From assembly GCA_005223045.1 (NCBI GenBank), contig NJBM01000003.1, forward strand, positions 361,432 to 425,431: 64,000 bases of DNA, in the 5' to 3' direction. This stretch comes from Planctomycetes bacterium B3_Pla (GTDB lineage: Bacteria > Planctomycetota > Phycisphaerae > Sedimentisphaerales > Anaerobacaceae). The translations under genes and the position numbers were made by a program. The stretch's first letter is position 1. Every line of letters starts with the position of its first letter. This document shows, one piece after another, positions 47,365-55,464 of the stretch. The notes beneath the pieces were generated by a model, which did no database searches, was not told the origin of the DNA, and was given only the letters and a program-made list of their open reading frames with translations.

Positions 47365-48417
47365 ATGCTTACTGCATATGTAGACGAGTCGGGGTACACT
47401 GGGCGAAATTTGCTATGCGCAGACCAACCATTCATGTCCTTAGCTGCTGTATTTGTTTCACAGGATGATGCAGCCGCAATCAGATCGAGGCACTTTCCTC
47501 GTAGTAATGCACCCGAATTAAAACACAAATCACTCTCAAAGCGACCAAATTACTACGATCCTTTGCTATCCGTTCAGTCTGAATGCCTGAATAACCACAA
47601 GGGTATATCGTATGTTGTTGATAAGAAGTACATGTGCATCCTGAAGATGCTCGACGACTGCATCGAACCTGTGTGGTATGCAATGGGTGTTGATTTTTAT
47701 CAGAATGGCCAACATCTCGCGCTCGCAAGCCTCATCTACGCAACTTCAGTTGCATTCTGGGGTGATGGCAGTCTCGACAGATTGCTTAGCCTTTATCAAG
47801 AAGCTGCTCATATCAAAACAAAAGAGGCTATCACTTCGCTAAGTGCATTTGCCAAGAAACTGCAAGGCCGAGAACTTTCTGAATGTCTAGCGCCGATATC
47901 GTTCATGCATCCGGAGTTCGTAGAAAACATTTCAAGCCCCCGCACGTCTACGAACATCGCATTTACTTTGCTATCTGGTCTGATTAATAGGCTTGAGCAG
48001 TCTTCGCAGGATCCATACATAGTTCATCATGACCGATCTGACGCGATGCGTCACTATCATGGTCTTTTAAAGGCGATGTGCAACGATACGGCACCTGCAG
48101 AATATCGAATCTCAGACGTCAGTCAAGTGTCTTATCCTCTGAAATTGTATGATGTCGAGGAGGGAGACTCGAAAGAACAGTTCGGTCTTCAGCTTGCAGA
48201 TCTACTTGCTGGCGGTGTGATTTCTGGTGCGCGTGCTGCAGTTGGTCTCGACATGGAGAACGAGTACAATACAAAAGTCCTAACTCAGTACTCCGACGAA
48301 AACTTCATGCACATGATTCCAGAAACCGACTTCAAGGAGACCGCAAGGCGTTTTGCCAACAACGACATTTCAACCGCGATTATTAGGGTTGCCAGCAATG
48401 CCTCAAGGCAGGAGTAG
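47365..48417 (+). CDS. DUF3800 domain protein
   Basis: A 350-residue protein with AYVDESGYTG at residues 4-13 and FGLQLADLLAGGVISGAR near residue 275, the two conserved ends of DUF3800, an RNase H-like family common in phages, islands and defence loci. The acidic residues Asp7 and Glu8 and the late Asp in QLADLLA are the expected active-site candidates. GGGAAG precedes the ATG. It is A/T-richer than the chromosome genes on the left. Function is not established. Confidence 0.82.
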   Translation: MLTAYVDESGYTGRNLLCADQPFMSLAAVFVSQDDAAAIRSRHFPRSNAPELKHKSLSKRPNYYDPLLSVQSECLNNHKGISYVVDKKYMCILKMLDDCIEPVWYAMGVDFYQNGQHLALASLIYATSVAFWGDGSLDRLLSLYQEAAHIKTKEAITSLSAFAKKLQGRELSECLAPISFMHPEFVENISSPRTSTNIAFTLLSGLINRLEQSSQDPYIVHHDRSDAMRHYHGLLKAMCNDTAPAEYRISDVSQVSYPLKLYDVEEGDSKEQFGLQLADLLAGGVISGARAAVGLDMENEYNTKVLTQYSDENFMHMIPETDFKETARRFANNDISTAIIRVASNASRQE

Positions 48418-48530
48418 TTAAGATTCAAACTGAACATAAATGCTCACAATCGAATCTAGTCGGACCTCCTACGTCGGCCGCTGATTCAGAACGTTAGCCG
48501 ATTTGTGTTGAGCTATGTCAGAATGGATAT

Positions 48531-48562
48531 AAAAAAAGCCCACGTCCCGAAGAACGCAGGCT
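48531..48562 (-). terminator. Terminator of the truncated gene
   Basis: On the minus strand AGCC-TG-CGT-TC pairs with GG-ACG-TG-GGCT around a TTCG tetraloop and is followed by seven T residues. A strong intrinsic terminator. Confidence 0.85.
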
Positions 48563-48568
48563 CTTGTG

Positions 48569-48760
48569 TTAGGCTTTCTTGACTTTCTTCTTGGTCTTCT
48601 TGCCTCTGGGCGATGTTACTTTGTCATCCTCGTCGTAGCGAACTGACCGAACCTTCGGAACAACACCCTTTGTCAGCACGCCTCGATTGTAACGGCTTAG
48701 GACAGTCTGAACGTGATCGAAGATGGCCGACTCGCTTCCGGGGAAGTTCTTTAACTTAAC
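48569..48760 (-). pseudogene. 3' part of a gene cut off at the tRNA attachment site
   Basis: A 63-codon open frame (KNFPGSESAIFDHVQTVLSR..., ending in a Lys-rich RGKKTKKKVKKA tail) runs leftward from the tRNA 3' end to a stop at 48569 and has its own terminator. It has no start codon; upstream the frame enters the tRNA and meets a stop at the anticodon. It is best read as the end of an element gene beheaded by recombination at the att site. No family was recognised. Confidence 0.6.
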
Positions 48761-48850
48761 GGAGAGGGGGGGATTCGAACCCCCGGTAGAGGTGTTTACC
48801 CCTACGACGGTTTAGCAAACCGTTGCCTTAAGCCACTCGGCCACCTCTCC
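48760..48850 (-). tRNA. tRNA-Ser(GCU)
   Basis: A 91-base class II tRNA on the minus strand. The acceptor GGAGAGG pairs with CCTCTCC plus discriminator G; D arm GCC...GGC; anticodon loop TTGCTAA gives GCU; long variable arm TAGGGGTAAACACCTCTA; T arm GGGGG-TTCGAAT-CCCCC. CCA is not encoded. Its 3' half is duplicated at 46450-46513. Confidence 0.95.
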
Positions 48851-48903
48851 AAGTGCTCTAATATAATGCACTTATGGGATTTTCAAAAAAGCATGATTCT
48901 ACC

Positions 48904-48925
48904 TGACTACAACCTTGACTACAAC
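48904..48925 (+). repeat. Direct repeats upstream of the integrase
   Basis: TGACTACAAC occurs at 48904-48913 and 48916-48925, 12 bases apart, and CACTACAACC recurs at 50516-50525. Short direct repeats near an integrase and attachment site are candidate arm-type binding sites. Confidence 0.4.
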
Positions 48926-48989
48926 TAACTTGCGATTTACAATCTTGCTATCTCGTTTGATTACATGGTTATAGTTAAGGATATCAGTC

Positions 48990-50150
48990 ATGGCAAAATC
49001 TAAATCTAAAAGAAAAACACGTTCTGATAAATTCCCGCTTACTTTACATAAGACGGGCCAGTTCTGCAAGAAAATTAAGGGCAAGCTATATTATTTCGGC
49101 ACCAATAAGCAAAAAGCTTTGCAGCGGTACCTGGAACAGGCCGCTTATCTGCATGCCGGCAAAGCTCCTACGCATAGGTCATCCCAGGACCGGCTTTCGA
49201 TAAAGATCCTATGCAACCTATACTTAGACCATCAGGAGTCAAGGGCTGAAATAGACGAGATACAATCAAGGCAGGTCTCCGATCAGATTTCACTTCTCAA
49301 GGATTTTGTGAGATTCGTTGGCCCCAACCGGCCAGTGTCGGACATTTCTACCATTGAGTTACAGAACTACCGCAAGAGGCTCATTAAGGCAAGGAAGTCA
49401 CCCAACACCATCAATAATCGCATCGCAGCATTCAAGGCGATGTACAACTGGGCTTTGGACAACGAAGTAATCGACAATGCGCCGAGATTGAAAGCAGTGA
49501 AGAAGGTGACGCCTCCGAAACAAGAAAAACCCACTTTTACAGTGTCCCAGATTCACAAGATACTTTATAATGCAAGTCCTCAAATGAAAGCGATGATATG
49601 GCTGGGTTTGAACTGTGGATTTGGTTGCACTGATTGTGGAGAACTGAAATGGAAGAACGTTGATCTGCAAAATGGAAGGATTGATTTCCCCAGAGGGAAG
49701 ACAGGTATCGGAAGAAACCTTCCGCTGTGGTCGGAAACAGTACAGGCACTTAACGAAATCCCGGTGTCAGGCGAGTTAGTGTTTTATACAAGAAAAGGGA
49801 ATCCTTGGGTGAGGACCATAAAAGGTGTGGGAAAAGACGGAAAAGAGAAATACAAGAAGACCAATAACGTTAGCAAGGAATTCTCAAAACTCATGAAGAG
49901 AACGGGCATCAAAATGGAAAAGGGTGTTGGATTCTATACTCTCAGAAGGACGGCAGCGACGTTGACAGCCAGGTCAGGTGATCCGTTTGCGGTCCAACGG
50001 CTTCTCGGCCACGCTGATCTCAAGATGGCCACAACGTATGTTCAGGACGTCTCTGAACAAACAGACCGTGCGGTCAACAATACACGAAAGCTCATAATCC
50101 AAGATGATTCTTCACCCTTGGCAGACGCCTCGATCGGGAGGGATGAGTGA
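48990..50150 (+). CDS. Tyrosine recombinase/integrase, planctomycete-type
   Basis: A 386-residue integrase: basic N-terminus, SAM-like core-binding domain (about 65-170), catalytic domain (about 180-370). Lys237 in RGKTG, Arg319 in YTLRRT, His341 in LLGHAD and nucleophile Tyr350 (TTYVQ) are in place. The first catalytic Arg is missing: the segment reads NCGFGCTDCGELKW with Gly212 where G-x-R-x-x-E normally has Arg; Tyr316 replaces the box II His. Integrases of this form are common in planctomycetes. AAGGA eight bases before the ATG supports the start, 140 bases from the tRNA. Confidence 0.88.
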   Translation: MAKSKSKRKTRSDKFPLTLHKTGQFCKKIKGKLYYFGTNKQKALQRYLEQAAYLHAGKAPTHRSSQDRLSIKILCNLYLDHQESRAEIDEIQSRQVSDQISLLKDFVRFVGPNRPVSDISTIELQNYRKRLIKARKSPNTINNRIAAFKAMYNWALDNEVIDNAPRLKAVKKVTPPKQEKPTFTVSQIHKILYNASPQMKAMIWLGLNCGFGCTDCGELKWKNVDLQNGRIDFPRGKTGIGRNLPLWSETVQALNEIPVSGELVFYTRKGNPWVRTIKGVGKDGKEKYKKTNNVSKEFSKLMKRTGIKMEKGVGFYTLRRTAATLTARSGDPFAVQRLLGHADLKMATTYVQDVSEQTDRAVNNTRKLIIQDDSSPLADASIGRDE

Positions 50151-50493
50151 CTTGGTTCGGAAACGGCCTGACTTTCTTGGATTCAAGGAATTGGTATAGA
50201 CTCGACCTCGTGATCCGGTAGTGCCCCTTTCGGGCAATCTTGCCATTGGTGTCAACAAGGTCAACGGCCTCAAGCTCACCGTTTCGGATTAGCCGGTAAA
50301 CAACACTCTTTGAGATTTTCAACTCAGCAGCGATTTCCTCCACAGTTAGCCAATCTGATGCAAAGGACCTGCGGGCGGCCTCGAGTATATCGAGGAACCG
50401 CCCTATATTGATGAACAGATCCTTGCAGACCGAGCAGTTTTTGCCTTCGGCCATCTCAGTATCATTCAGATTGTCTGATATCTCTCGTATCAA
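50092..50493 (-). CDS. Excisionase-like helix-turn-helix protein
   Basis: A 133-residue protein with a MerR/Xis-type DNA-binding domain at about 48-100: WLTVEEIAAELKISKSVVYRLIRNGELEAV. An N-terminal CSVC pair is notable. The start is probably TTG 50493, with AGGA eight bases upstream; ATG 50454 has no such site. Its 3' end overlaps the integrase 3' end by 59 bases on the opposite strand, so the transcripts are antisense to each other. Next to an integrase it most likely controls recombination direction. Confidence 0.75.
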   Translation of the reverse strand: MIREISDNLNDTEMAEGKNCSVCKDLFINIGRFLDILEAARRSFASDWLTVEEIAAELKISKSVVYRLIRNGELEAVDLVDTNGKIARKGHYRITRSSLYQFLESKKVRPFPNQVTHPSRSRRLPRVKNHLGL

Positions 50494-50581
50494 CGCTAAG
50501 TCCTGTCTATCTTCTCACTACAACCAGGCCAAAAAACACTCAGGCCTTCACCAACGTCACACGGCCAGCCCAGATGAAACT

Positions 50582-51082
50582 TTAAGTTGTTGCGGCCCCT
50601 TCAGTGGCGCTGCCTACCTTTGCCTCACTTTTTCCTTTCACGCCAGACCTGTGCGTGTTAGATGAACGCCCTGCTTCTGTTGTTTTCTTCGGCCTGCCAG
50701 GCGACTTGGGTTTTGTTGCCGCACGCGCCGGTTCTTTCGAAGCGACTTCGTTTCTTTCATTGGGCCTGGTCGTGGCTGCAATTATGAACAACTGCAGCAT
50801 TACTATCACCCCTGTGAGAGTCAGTGCTGTTAATAGGGAATAGTTCACGGTAATGTTTCGGGTGTGCTCTATCTCTGCGATATTGTTCGGCATGATAAGT
50901 AGCTGCGCATATCCTGCTATGGCTGAGGCTGAAATCAGCAGTGAGGCAACAAAGGCAGTCTTGCCGTGGAACAATCCTGTTTGTCTAACGATCTTCAAGA
51001 CAGTCAGGAATGTAATCACAAAGGCCGACGCCATCATTACTAACAACAGGATTTCGGGAAGAATTGAAATGTAATTACCCAT
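50582..51082 (-). CDS. Membrane protein with basic AT-hook-like tail
   Basis: A 166-residue protein with three membrane helices (ILLLVMMASAFVITFLTVL, AFVASLLISASAIAGYAQLL, LLTALTLTGVIVMLQLFII) and a disordered Lys/Pro/Arg-rich tail from residue 108 with SPGRPKKT, an AT-hook-like word. AAGGAG precedes the ATG. Last gene of the leftward operon; function unknown. Confidence 0.6.
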   Translation of the reverse strand: MGNYISILPEILLLVMMASAFVITFLTVLKIVRQTGLFHGKTAFVASLLISASAIAGYAQLLIMPNNIAEIEHTRNITVNYSLLTALTLTGVIVMLQLFIIAATTRPNERNEVASKEPARAATKPKSPGRPKKTTEAGRSSNTHRSGVKGKSEAKVGSATEGAATT

Positions 51083-51190
51083 TTTAGAACTCCTTATACA
51101 GTACAGTTTACGACTTCTGTTATTAATCCGGCTGGATCACAATTAATCCAAATTCAAATCGTCATGTTGTTATTATTCTCTGCGGTCATT

Positions 51191-51712
51191 TCATCGCCTT
51201 TTCAATCGCTTATTATTTGTTCGGTTCTTCCGATTGATGCGCAGGTGCCCCGAACAGACCGGGACCTTGGAGCTGATTCGAGAGGAAAACCGTTTGGGCA
51301 CCCGGGTGGAAATGTGAGCCTCTGGGATCCCGGACGATTTCTCTCGGTCATTGGGCACGCCAAATGCATCTGCGCATTGTCCGGGAGAATCATTTGCTTG
51401 AGCAGTATCATCTTTGCGAATGGTATAATCTGATAAGCGGTCCTTCGCCCCTTTGAAATGCTTGCCAATGAACGAAAAGAGCAATATCAGAAGAATGGCT
51501 ATCCCCAATGCGGCATAAGGCAGCAAAATGATTCCAAGCGAACCTTCCAAGGAACGGCTCATTCCAATAATACATAATGCTGATACGCATACCGAAAGAA
51601 CACAAGATGGAAACATATCAAGATTAAAAGCGGATCTAATGGGCTTGAATATAACCACCAGCAGTATTACAAAAATAGGAACCAAGACTATTGTTTCAAT
51701 ATTGTTTGACAT
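51191..51712 (-). CDS. Membrane protein with basic tail, unknown
   Basis: A 173-residue protein with three membrane helices (ETIVLVPIFVILLVVIF, MFPSCVLSVCVSALCIIG, GIILLPYAALGIAILLILLF) and a disordered basic tail ending NRKNRTNNKRLKRR. The layout is the same as in the next gene of the operon (three helices then basic tail), but the sequences are not obviously related. GGAAGG precedes the ATG; the upstream gene ends 36 bases away. Confidence 0.6.
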   Translation of the reverse strand: MSNNIETIVLVPIFVILLVVIFKPIRSAFNLDMFPSCVLSVCVSALCIIGMSRSLEGSLGIILLPYAALGIAILLILLFSFIGKHFKGAKDRLSDYTIRKDDTAQANDSPGQCADAFGVPNDREKSSGIPEAHISTRVPKRFSSRISSKVPVCSGHLRINRKNRTNNKRLKRR

Positions 51713-51748
51713 GACTCATCCTTCCATAATTTAGAGTGAACTTACTTG

Positions 51749-52042
51749 TTATGCTGCTCTTAGAATTGTCCCAATAATAACTCTGGCGATCGCAAATACT
51801 ACCAATGCCACAATGAGTTTTCCTCTTTCCGATAGTGGGTTTTGGGTTTTGAAAAACTGCGAAACTTTTGTAGTAACGGCATTGACAAGCGTTTTGCCGG
51901 CATTATCAAATGGGACGAGCCAGTTGACATTTCTCCACAGCACAACAAGTCTTATCTGCAAGAAGAACATTGCAATATCAAGGCCTACACAGACGAAATA
52001 CAAAAAACACATCAGTAGATAATTTAATCCTTCCAATTTCAT
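51749..52042 (-). CDS. Small two-helix membrane protein
   Basis: A 97-residue protein: LLMCFLYFVCVGLDIAMFFLQI and LIVALVVFAIARVIIGTIL are membrane helices on either side of a 35-residue polar loop. Its start is nine bases after the VWA gene stop, with AAAGGA as ribosome site, so it is co-translated with it. No family was recognised; the layout recalls YggT-like proteins. Confidence 0.6.
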   Translation of the reverse strand: MKLEGLNYLLMCFLYFVCVGLDIAMFFLQIRLVVLWRNVNWLVPFDNAGKTLVNAVTTKVSQFFKTQNPLSERGKLIVALVVFAIARVIIGTILRAA

Positions 52043-52051
52043 TGTCCTTTC

Positions 52052-52759
52052 TTAAATGGCTCGTATATGACGAGCCAGTGTTTGATATTCTTGTAGCAGC
52101 TGTTTTTGATCGCCAATGAAGCAGTATCGAATAGAACCATCTGGATTTACCGAGGCGATCTGCTTGAGAAGCTTCTCATCGACTTCTTCTGAGCTGCCAC
52201 CGATGCCGATGCAATCAATAATGACTCCTGCTTTCTTGAGTCTCGCTGCAATGTTCAGCGGTGAACCTCCCTGGTTGTGTTCACCATCAGTCAGCATGAT
52301 AATTCTGTTGAGACTGTGCCTATTTCTTACTGGCGCTGGCTTAGGGACATCGGGTTCGACAAATATCTCTGACAATACTCTTAAGAGAGAGTTGTCGTGT
52401 GATTTGAGGGGTATGCTGAAGAAACATGTCTCGGCCAATTTTAGTGCTGCGGTGAAATTCGTCCCGCCTGAACCATCGGCCCTTCTCAGAGCTTTTCGCA
52501 GGCTGTTCTCGCCTTTACCAAGGCAGACAGGTGGATGCAGAAGTTCCGCATTGCTGCCAAATCCGATGATCCCCATTCGGTCTTCCGGGTGGTGTCTGAG
52601 CTTATTCGCAATGAGCTCTTCATTTGCCGCAATGGCGCCGGCTTTTCTTGAAGGCTTCCAGTCATCATCTTCCATCGAAGGTGACAAGTCTATCAGGGTG
52701 AGCAACGTTTCCGTCGCTTTATTGGCTTGAATCCTATTTGCAAAATCCAAGTATCTCAT
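52052..52759 (-). CDS. VWA-domain protein
   Basis: A 235-residue cytoplasmic von Willebrand A domain. The metal-ion-dependent adhesion site is complete: Asp24-x-Ser26-x-Ser28 in LIDLSPSMEDDD, Thr in GGTNFTAAL and Asp in MLTDGEHNQGG. Such proteins assemble complexes through Mg2+-dependent contacts. It follows the Hsp70 gene by 66 bases in the same operon. GGGAAA precedes ATG 52759; a further in-frame start 54 bases upstream is less likely. Confidence 0.85.
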   Translation of the reverse strand: MRYLDFANRIQANKATETLLTLIDLSPSMEDDDWKPSRKAGAIAANEELIANKLRHHPEDRMGIIGFGSNAELLHPPVCLGKGENSLRKALRRADGSGGTNFTAALKLAETCFFSIPLKSHDNSLLRVLSEIFVEPDVPKPAPVRNRHSLNRIIMLTDGEHNQGGSPLNIAARLKKAGVIIDCIGIGGSSEEVDEKLLKQIASVNPDGSIRYCFIGDQKQLLQEYQTLARHIRAI

Positions 52760-52825
52760 TGTTATTTCCCTTTCAGAAAGTGGCAGATGGCATAAAAGCT
52801 GTCTGCCGCCCATATGTGATAGTAA

Positions 52826-54340
52826 TCAGGCGGCACCTACTTGTGTGGTGCCACCACTATTCGAATGCTCGTAGTCGATATTCATCTCAGCGGTTTTTCC
52901 GCTCGCACTATCACGAGCCTTTGCTGTCAGAAGACCATTGCTGTCCAGTGAGAAGGTTACCTCAATTCGTCCTATCATATCTGGTCGAGGTGGCAAATCC
53001 GTGAGGTCGAAATGCCCAAGCATAAGACATTCGTTGGCGTTCTTGCCACCTTCACCTTCCAGCACCTTGATGGTTACAGCAGTCTGATTCGGCTCGCCAA
53101 GCTTGAATAGCTTGGTCTGTACCGAAGGGATCGGTGTTTCACTGGGAAGTATCTCGCTGCATATTTCTCTGTTGTCTTGTTCCAGTGCAAGCACTCCAAT
53201 CGTATGGCTGAGGATGTCATGAACGATCAAGTCCGGTGCAGGCAAAACAACGTCTCCACAAGTGTAAGTCTTGCCTTGCCGTCTATATTCAAGGCGGCCG
53301 CCAAGAACGGCACCGAGGGCTGCCGCAGCATGGGGCTCACATCGCCGGGAGACCTTTTTGCCTGTCAAGGTCTCAAGCATCTCTGTGATGATGGGCATCA
53401 TCGAGCCCCCGCCGACAGCGTAGATTTCGTCGATCGACGACATATCCAGATTCGCATCTTTTATGACTTGTTTCGTTCTTTCCATGGTCTTCTCTGCGAT
53501 GTCCTCCACCCATGAATTGAACTGCTGTCTTGTAATGGTCATGGCAAGCTGTTTGCCTTCACAGGAGAGAACGATTTGCGATTGGGCCTGGACCGACAGG
53601 CTTATCTTCAACTGCTCGATTCTCTGTATCATCTCCTGGAAGAAGATGGGATGATCGTCCCTTGATGGCGTAAAACCATTCTTGGCGTTGAACTCATCCA
53701 GCATCTTCTCGCTGATACGGTCATTGAAATCCCTACCGCCAATATTAGGTTCACCGCCGGTGGCAACAACGTCACACACGTTGCCTCCCGAGCGTACGAT
53801 AGACACATCAAATGTTCCTCCTCCCAAATCGTACACAAGGACTATGCAGTTTTTACGCTTGTGGAGTTCGTTTCCAAGAGCGGCGGCAGTTGGCTCGTGT
53901 GGTAAAAGGATAGCCTTAATGCCAACCTTAGCTGCCGCATCTATTGTCTGCTGCTTTTGGGCGTCGGTGTAGTTCGCCGGAACCGTTATGACCGCCTCGT
54001 TTACGACCTGGTCAGTCTTTGTTTCGATGTTGTCTCTTGCGTCGTTAAGCAGGATTGCCAGAATGTCCATTGCAGTGTAAACTGTGCCGTCATCGGTGGC
54101 ATACAATACGGCGTCGGTGCCCATGCTACGTTTCCAGTTTACTACCAGCCTGGTTGGGTCGGCGAAGCCCGCGTTTAGAGCCTCTGTTCCAACGATAATA
54201 GAGCCGTCCGGCGCAAAGAAAACCGCACTTGGAGTGAACGGCTCGCCGAATTTGTTTGCGATTAGTGTTGGGTTTCCAGCCACATCGGGTGCGGCATACT
54301 TGAAACGTGAGTTTCCTGCATCAATTCCTGGTATTAACAT
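52826..54340 (-). CDS. Hsp70-family protein without C-terminal lid
   Basis: A 504-residue DnaK relative. The nucleotide-binding domain (1 to about 375) has PGIDAGNSRFKYA (phosphate 1, unusual Asn-Ser for Thr-Thr), VITVPANYTDAQKQ, VYDLGGGTFDVSIV (Asp171) and AVGGGSMMPII. A substrate-binding beta domain follows (DILSHTIGVLAL to about 490), then a short Gly/Ser tail; the helical lid is absent. Its start overlaps the GrpE-like stop by seven bases and its AAGGAG site lies inside that gene, so the two are translationally coupled. It is probably a dedicated chaperone for this locus, not the housekeeping DnaK. Confidence 0.92.
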   Translation of the reverse strand: MLIPGIDAGNSRFKYAAPDVAGNPTLIANKFGEPFTPSAVFFAPDGSIIVGTEALNAGFADPTRLVVNWKRSMGTDAVLYATDDGTVYTAMDILAILLNDARDNIETKTDQVVNEAVITVPANYTDAQKQQTIDAAAKVGIKAILLPHEPTAAALGNELHKRKNCIVLVYDLGGGTFDVSIVRSGGNVCDVVATGGEPNIGGRDFNDRISEKMLDEFNAKNGFTPSRDDHPIFFQEMIQRIEQLKISLSVQAQSQIVLSCEGKQLAMTITRQQFNSWVEDIAEKTMERTKQVIKDANLDMSSIDEIYAVGGGSMMPIITEMLETLTGKKVSRRCEPHAAAALGAVLGGRLEYRRQGKTYTCGDVVLPAPDLIVHDILSHTIGVLALEQDNREICSEILPSETPIPSVQTKLFKLGEPNQTAVTIKVLEGEGGKNANECLMLGHFDLTDLPPRPDMIGRIEVTFSLDSNGLLTAKARDSASGKTAEMNIDYEHSNSGGTTQVGAA

Positions 54341-55047
54341 TGTTCTACTCCTTCAATAGGTTTGATTGTGTTAGTTTGTGATGTCTGATGCCTAAAAAGA
54401 GCGACAGTCTCAGACCTCAATACCCTTTCCTTGCCCAATCGAAATCCGACCTGCAGAGATTCCGCTATGTGGCCATTGAGCCGACCGTCTTCAGTAGGTA
54501 TCCAGGTGATAGGCTTCATTGTTTTGGGGTTGAACTTCTTCCCAGCCTGATGCTGAATGACATGCACATCATACGTTGCCAAAAACTGTCCCATCTGACT
54601 TGAGATCGCACCAAGCAACTCTTTGTTTTGGCGTGAGTGATTCCAATGCTTGCGTGCATCCTCAATAAGGTCAAAGACCGGAAACAGTGAGCGAACAATG
54701 GGCTGAATGATGTGTTCGTCGTAATGCTGGTTACTCAGTAGGAGATTGGTCTGGCTGGCGTTCTCAAGCAGCTTGCTGTGTGAACTTAGATTACTGAGTA
54801 CCTTTTCAATAGACCCAAGCTGAAGATTCAACTGCTTTTGCTGAGTTTCCACGTTCGTTAGTTGCGAGGCCATTGGTATTAGGCTTTCCAGAACCTTCTC
54901 AGCGATTCGACTGTTTGAACGCTCCAGGAATCGCAGTAAGGCCTGGCCTAATACCATCGCAGCAGTATCAAATTGTTCGTTGCTGCTGTTGGCAGCGGGC
55001 CCGGTAGGAACCTTACTTTCATCAGTTTTGTCCTTTCGATTGAACAT
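54334..55047 (-). CDS. GrpE-like nucleotide-exchange factor
   Basis: A 237-residue protein with an N-terminal long helix (about 30-115, coiled-coil with QQKQLNLQLGSIEKVLSNL), a middle helix IIQPIVRSLFPVFDLIEDA, and a C-terminal piece VGFRLGKERVLRSETVALFR (about 200-220), which resembles the GrpE beta-domain. Direct coupling to the Hsp70 gene supports a role as its exchange factor. ATG 55047 with GAGGAAA eight bases upstream is preferred to TTG 55062. More divergent and longer than housekeeping GrpE. Confidence 0.75.
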   Translation of the reverse strand: MFNRKDKTDESKVPTGPAANSSNEQFDTAAMVLGQALLRFLERSNSRIAEKVLESLIPMASQLTNVETQQKQLNLQLGSIEKVLSNLSSHSKLLENASQTNLLLSNQHYDEHIIQPIVRSLFPVFDLIEDARKHWNHSRQNKELLGAISSQMGQFLATYDVHVIQHQAGKKFNPKTMKPITWIPTEDGRLNGHIAESLQVGFRLGKERVLRSETVALFRHQTSQTNTIKPIEGVEQC

Positions 55048-55175
55048 TACAAATTTCCTCAAAATTAAGTGTTAAAATTATTATTCACATTCACTAAACT
55101 TATCTTTTGAAAATCATCTTGTTTCCATGTGAACCTCCTTCCTGTCATGTTTGACCTTGCTATTTGTAAAATCTC

Positions 55176-55385
55176 TCAGCGCTTAGAGATAATCTTTGCC
55201 ACAGCCACAATCGTTACACAGACAAGACCGAATATGATAATCCTGAGCATCGGATCGTAGCGGTAGTAGTAGCCATCAGCCAAATCCTCGAATACTCGAT
55301 CCAGATATGGCCTGATTTTGACGAACAGGTATATTCCAAAAATCAGCAACAACGGCCCGAATATATTCTCCCAGCGAATACGCAT
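55176..55385 (-). CDS. Small two-helix membrane protein
   Basis: A 69-residue protein with helices FGPLLLIFGIYLFVKI and LRIIIFGLVCVTIVAVAKII separated by a Tyr/Asp-rich loop (DGYYYRYDP). It lies between the ATPase and the GrpE-like gene on the same strand. The 128-base gap downstream may contain a second promoter. Unknown function. Confidence 0.6.
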   Translation of the reverse strand: MRIRWENIFGPLLLIFGIYLFVKIRPYLDRVFEDLADGYYYRYDPMLRIIIFGLVCVTIVAVAKIISKR

Positions 55386-55464
55386 CTCAAAATCGCCTCA
55401 ATCTTCTATTTTTCTTTTTTCCATTTTTCGTTTTCATGGTAAAGAGGCATGGAAACTGGTTTAA

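Larger units (their letters stand above)
46514..48756. mobile_element. 2.3-kb insert between tRNA-Ser attachment repeats
   Basis: Bounded by direct copies of the tRNA-Ser 3' half. It carries a small membrane protein gene, an attC-like hairpin, a DUF3800 gene and a truncated gene that abuts the right attachment site. No integrase is inside; the nearest lies just beyond the tRNA. It may be a deletion derivative, a satellite moved in trans, or cassette cargo. Confidence 0.6.

Noticed and set aside
52826..55047. Housekeeping dnaK-grpE operon
   Set aside because: The Hsp70 lacks the lid domain and has an altered phosphate loop, the GrpE-like protein is divergent, no dnaJ or hrcA is present, and the genes lie inside the accessory element.
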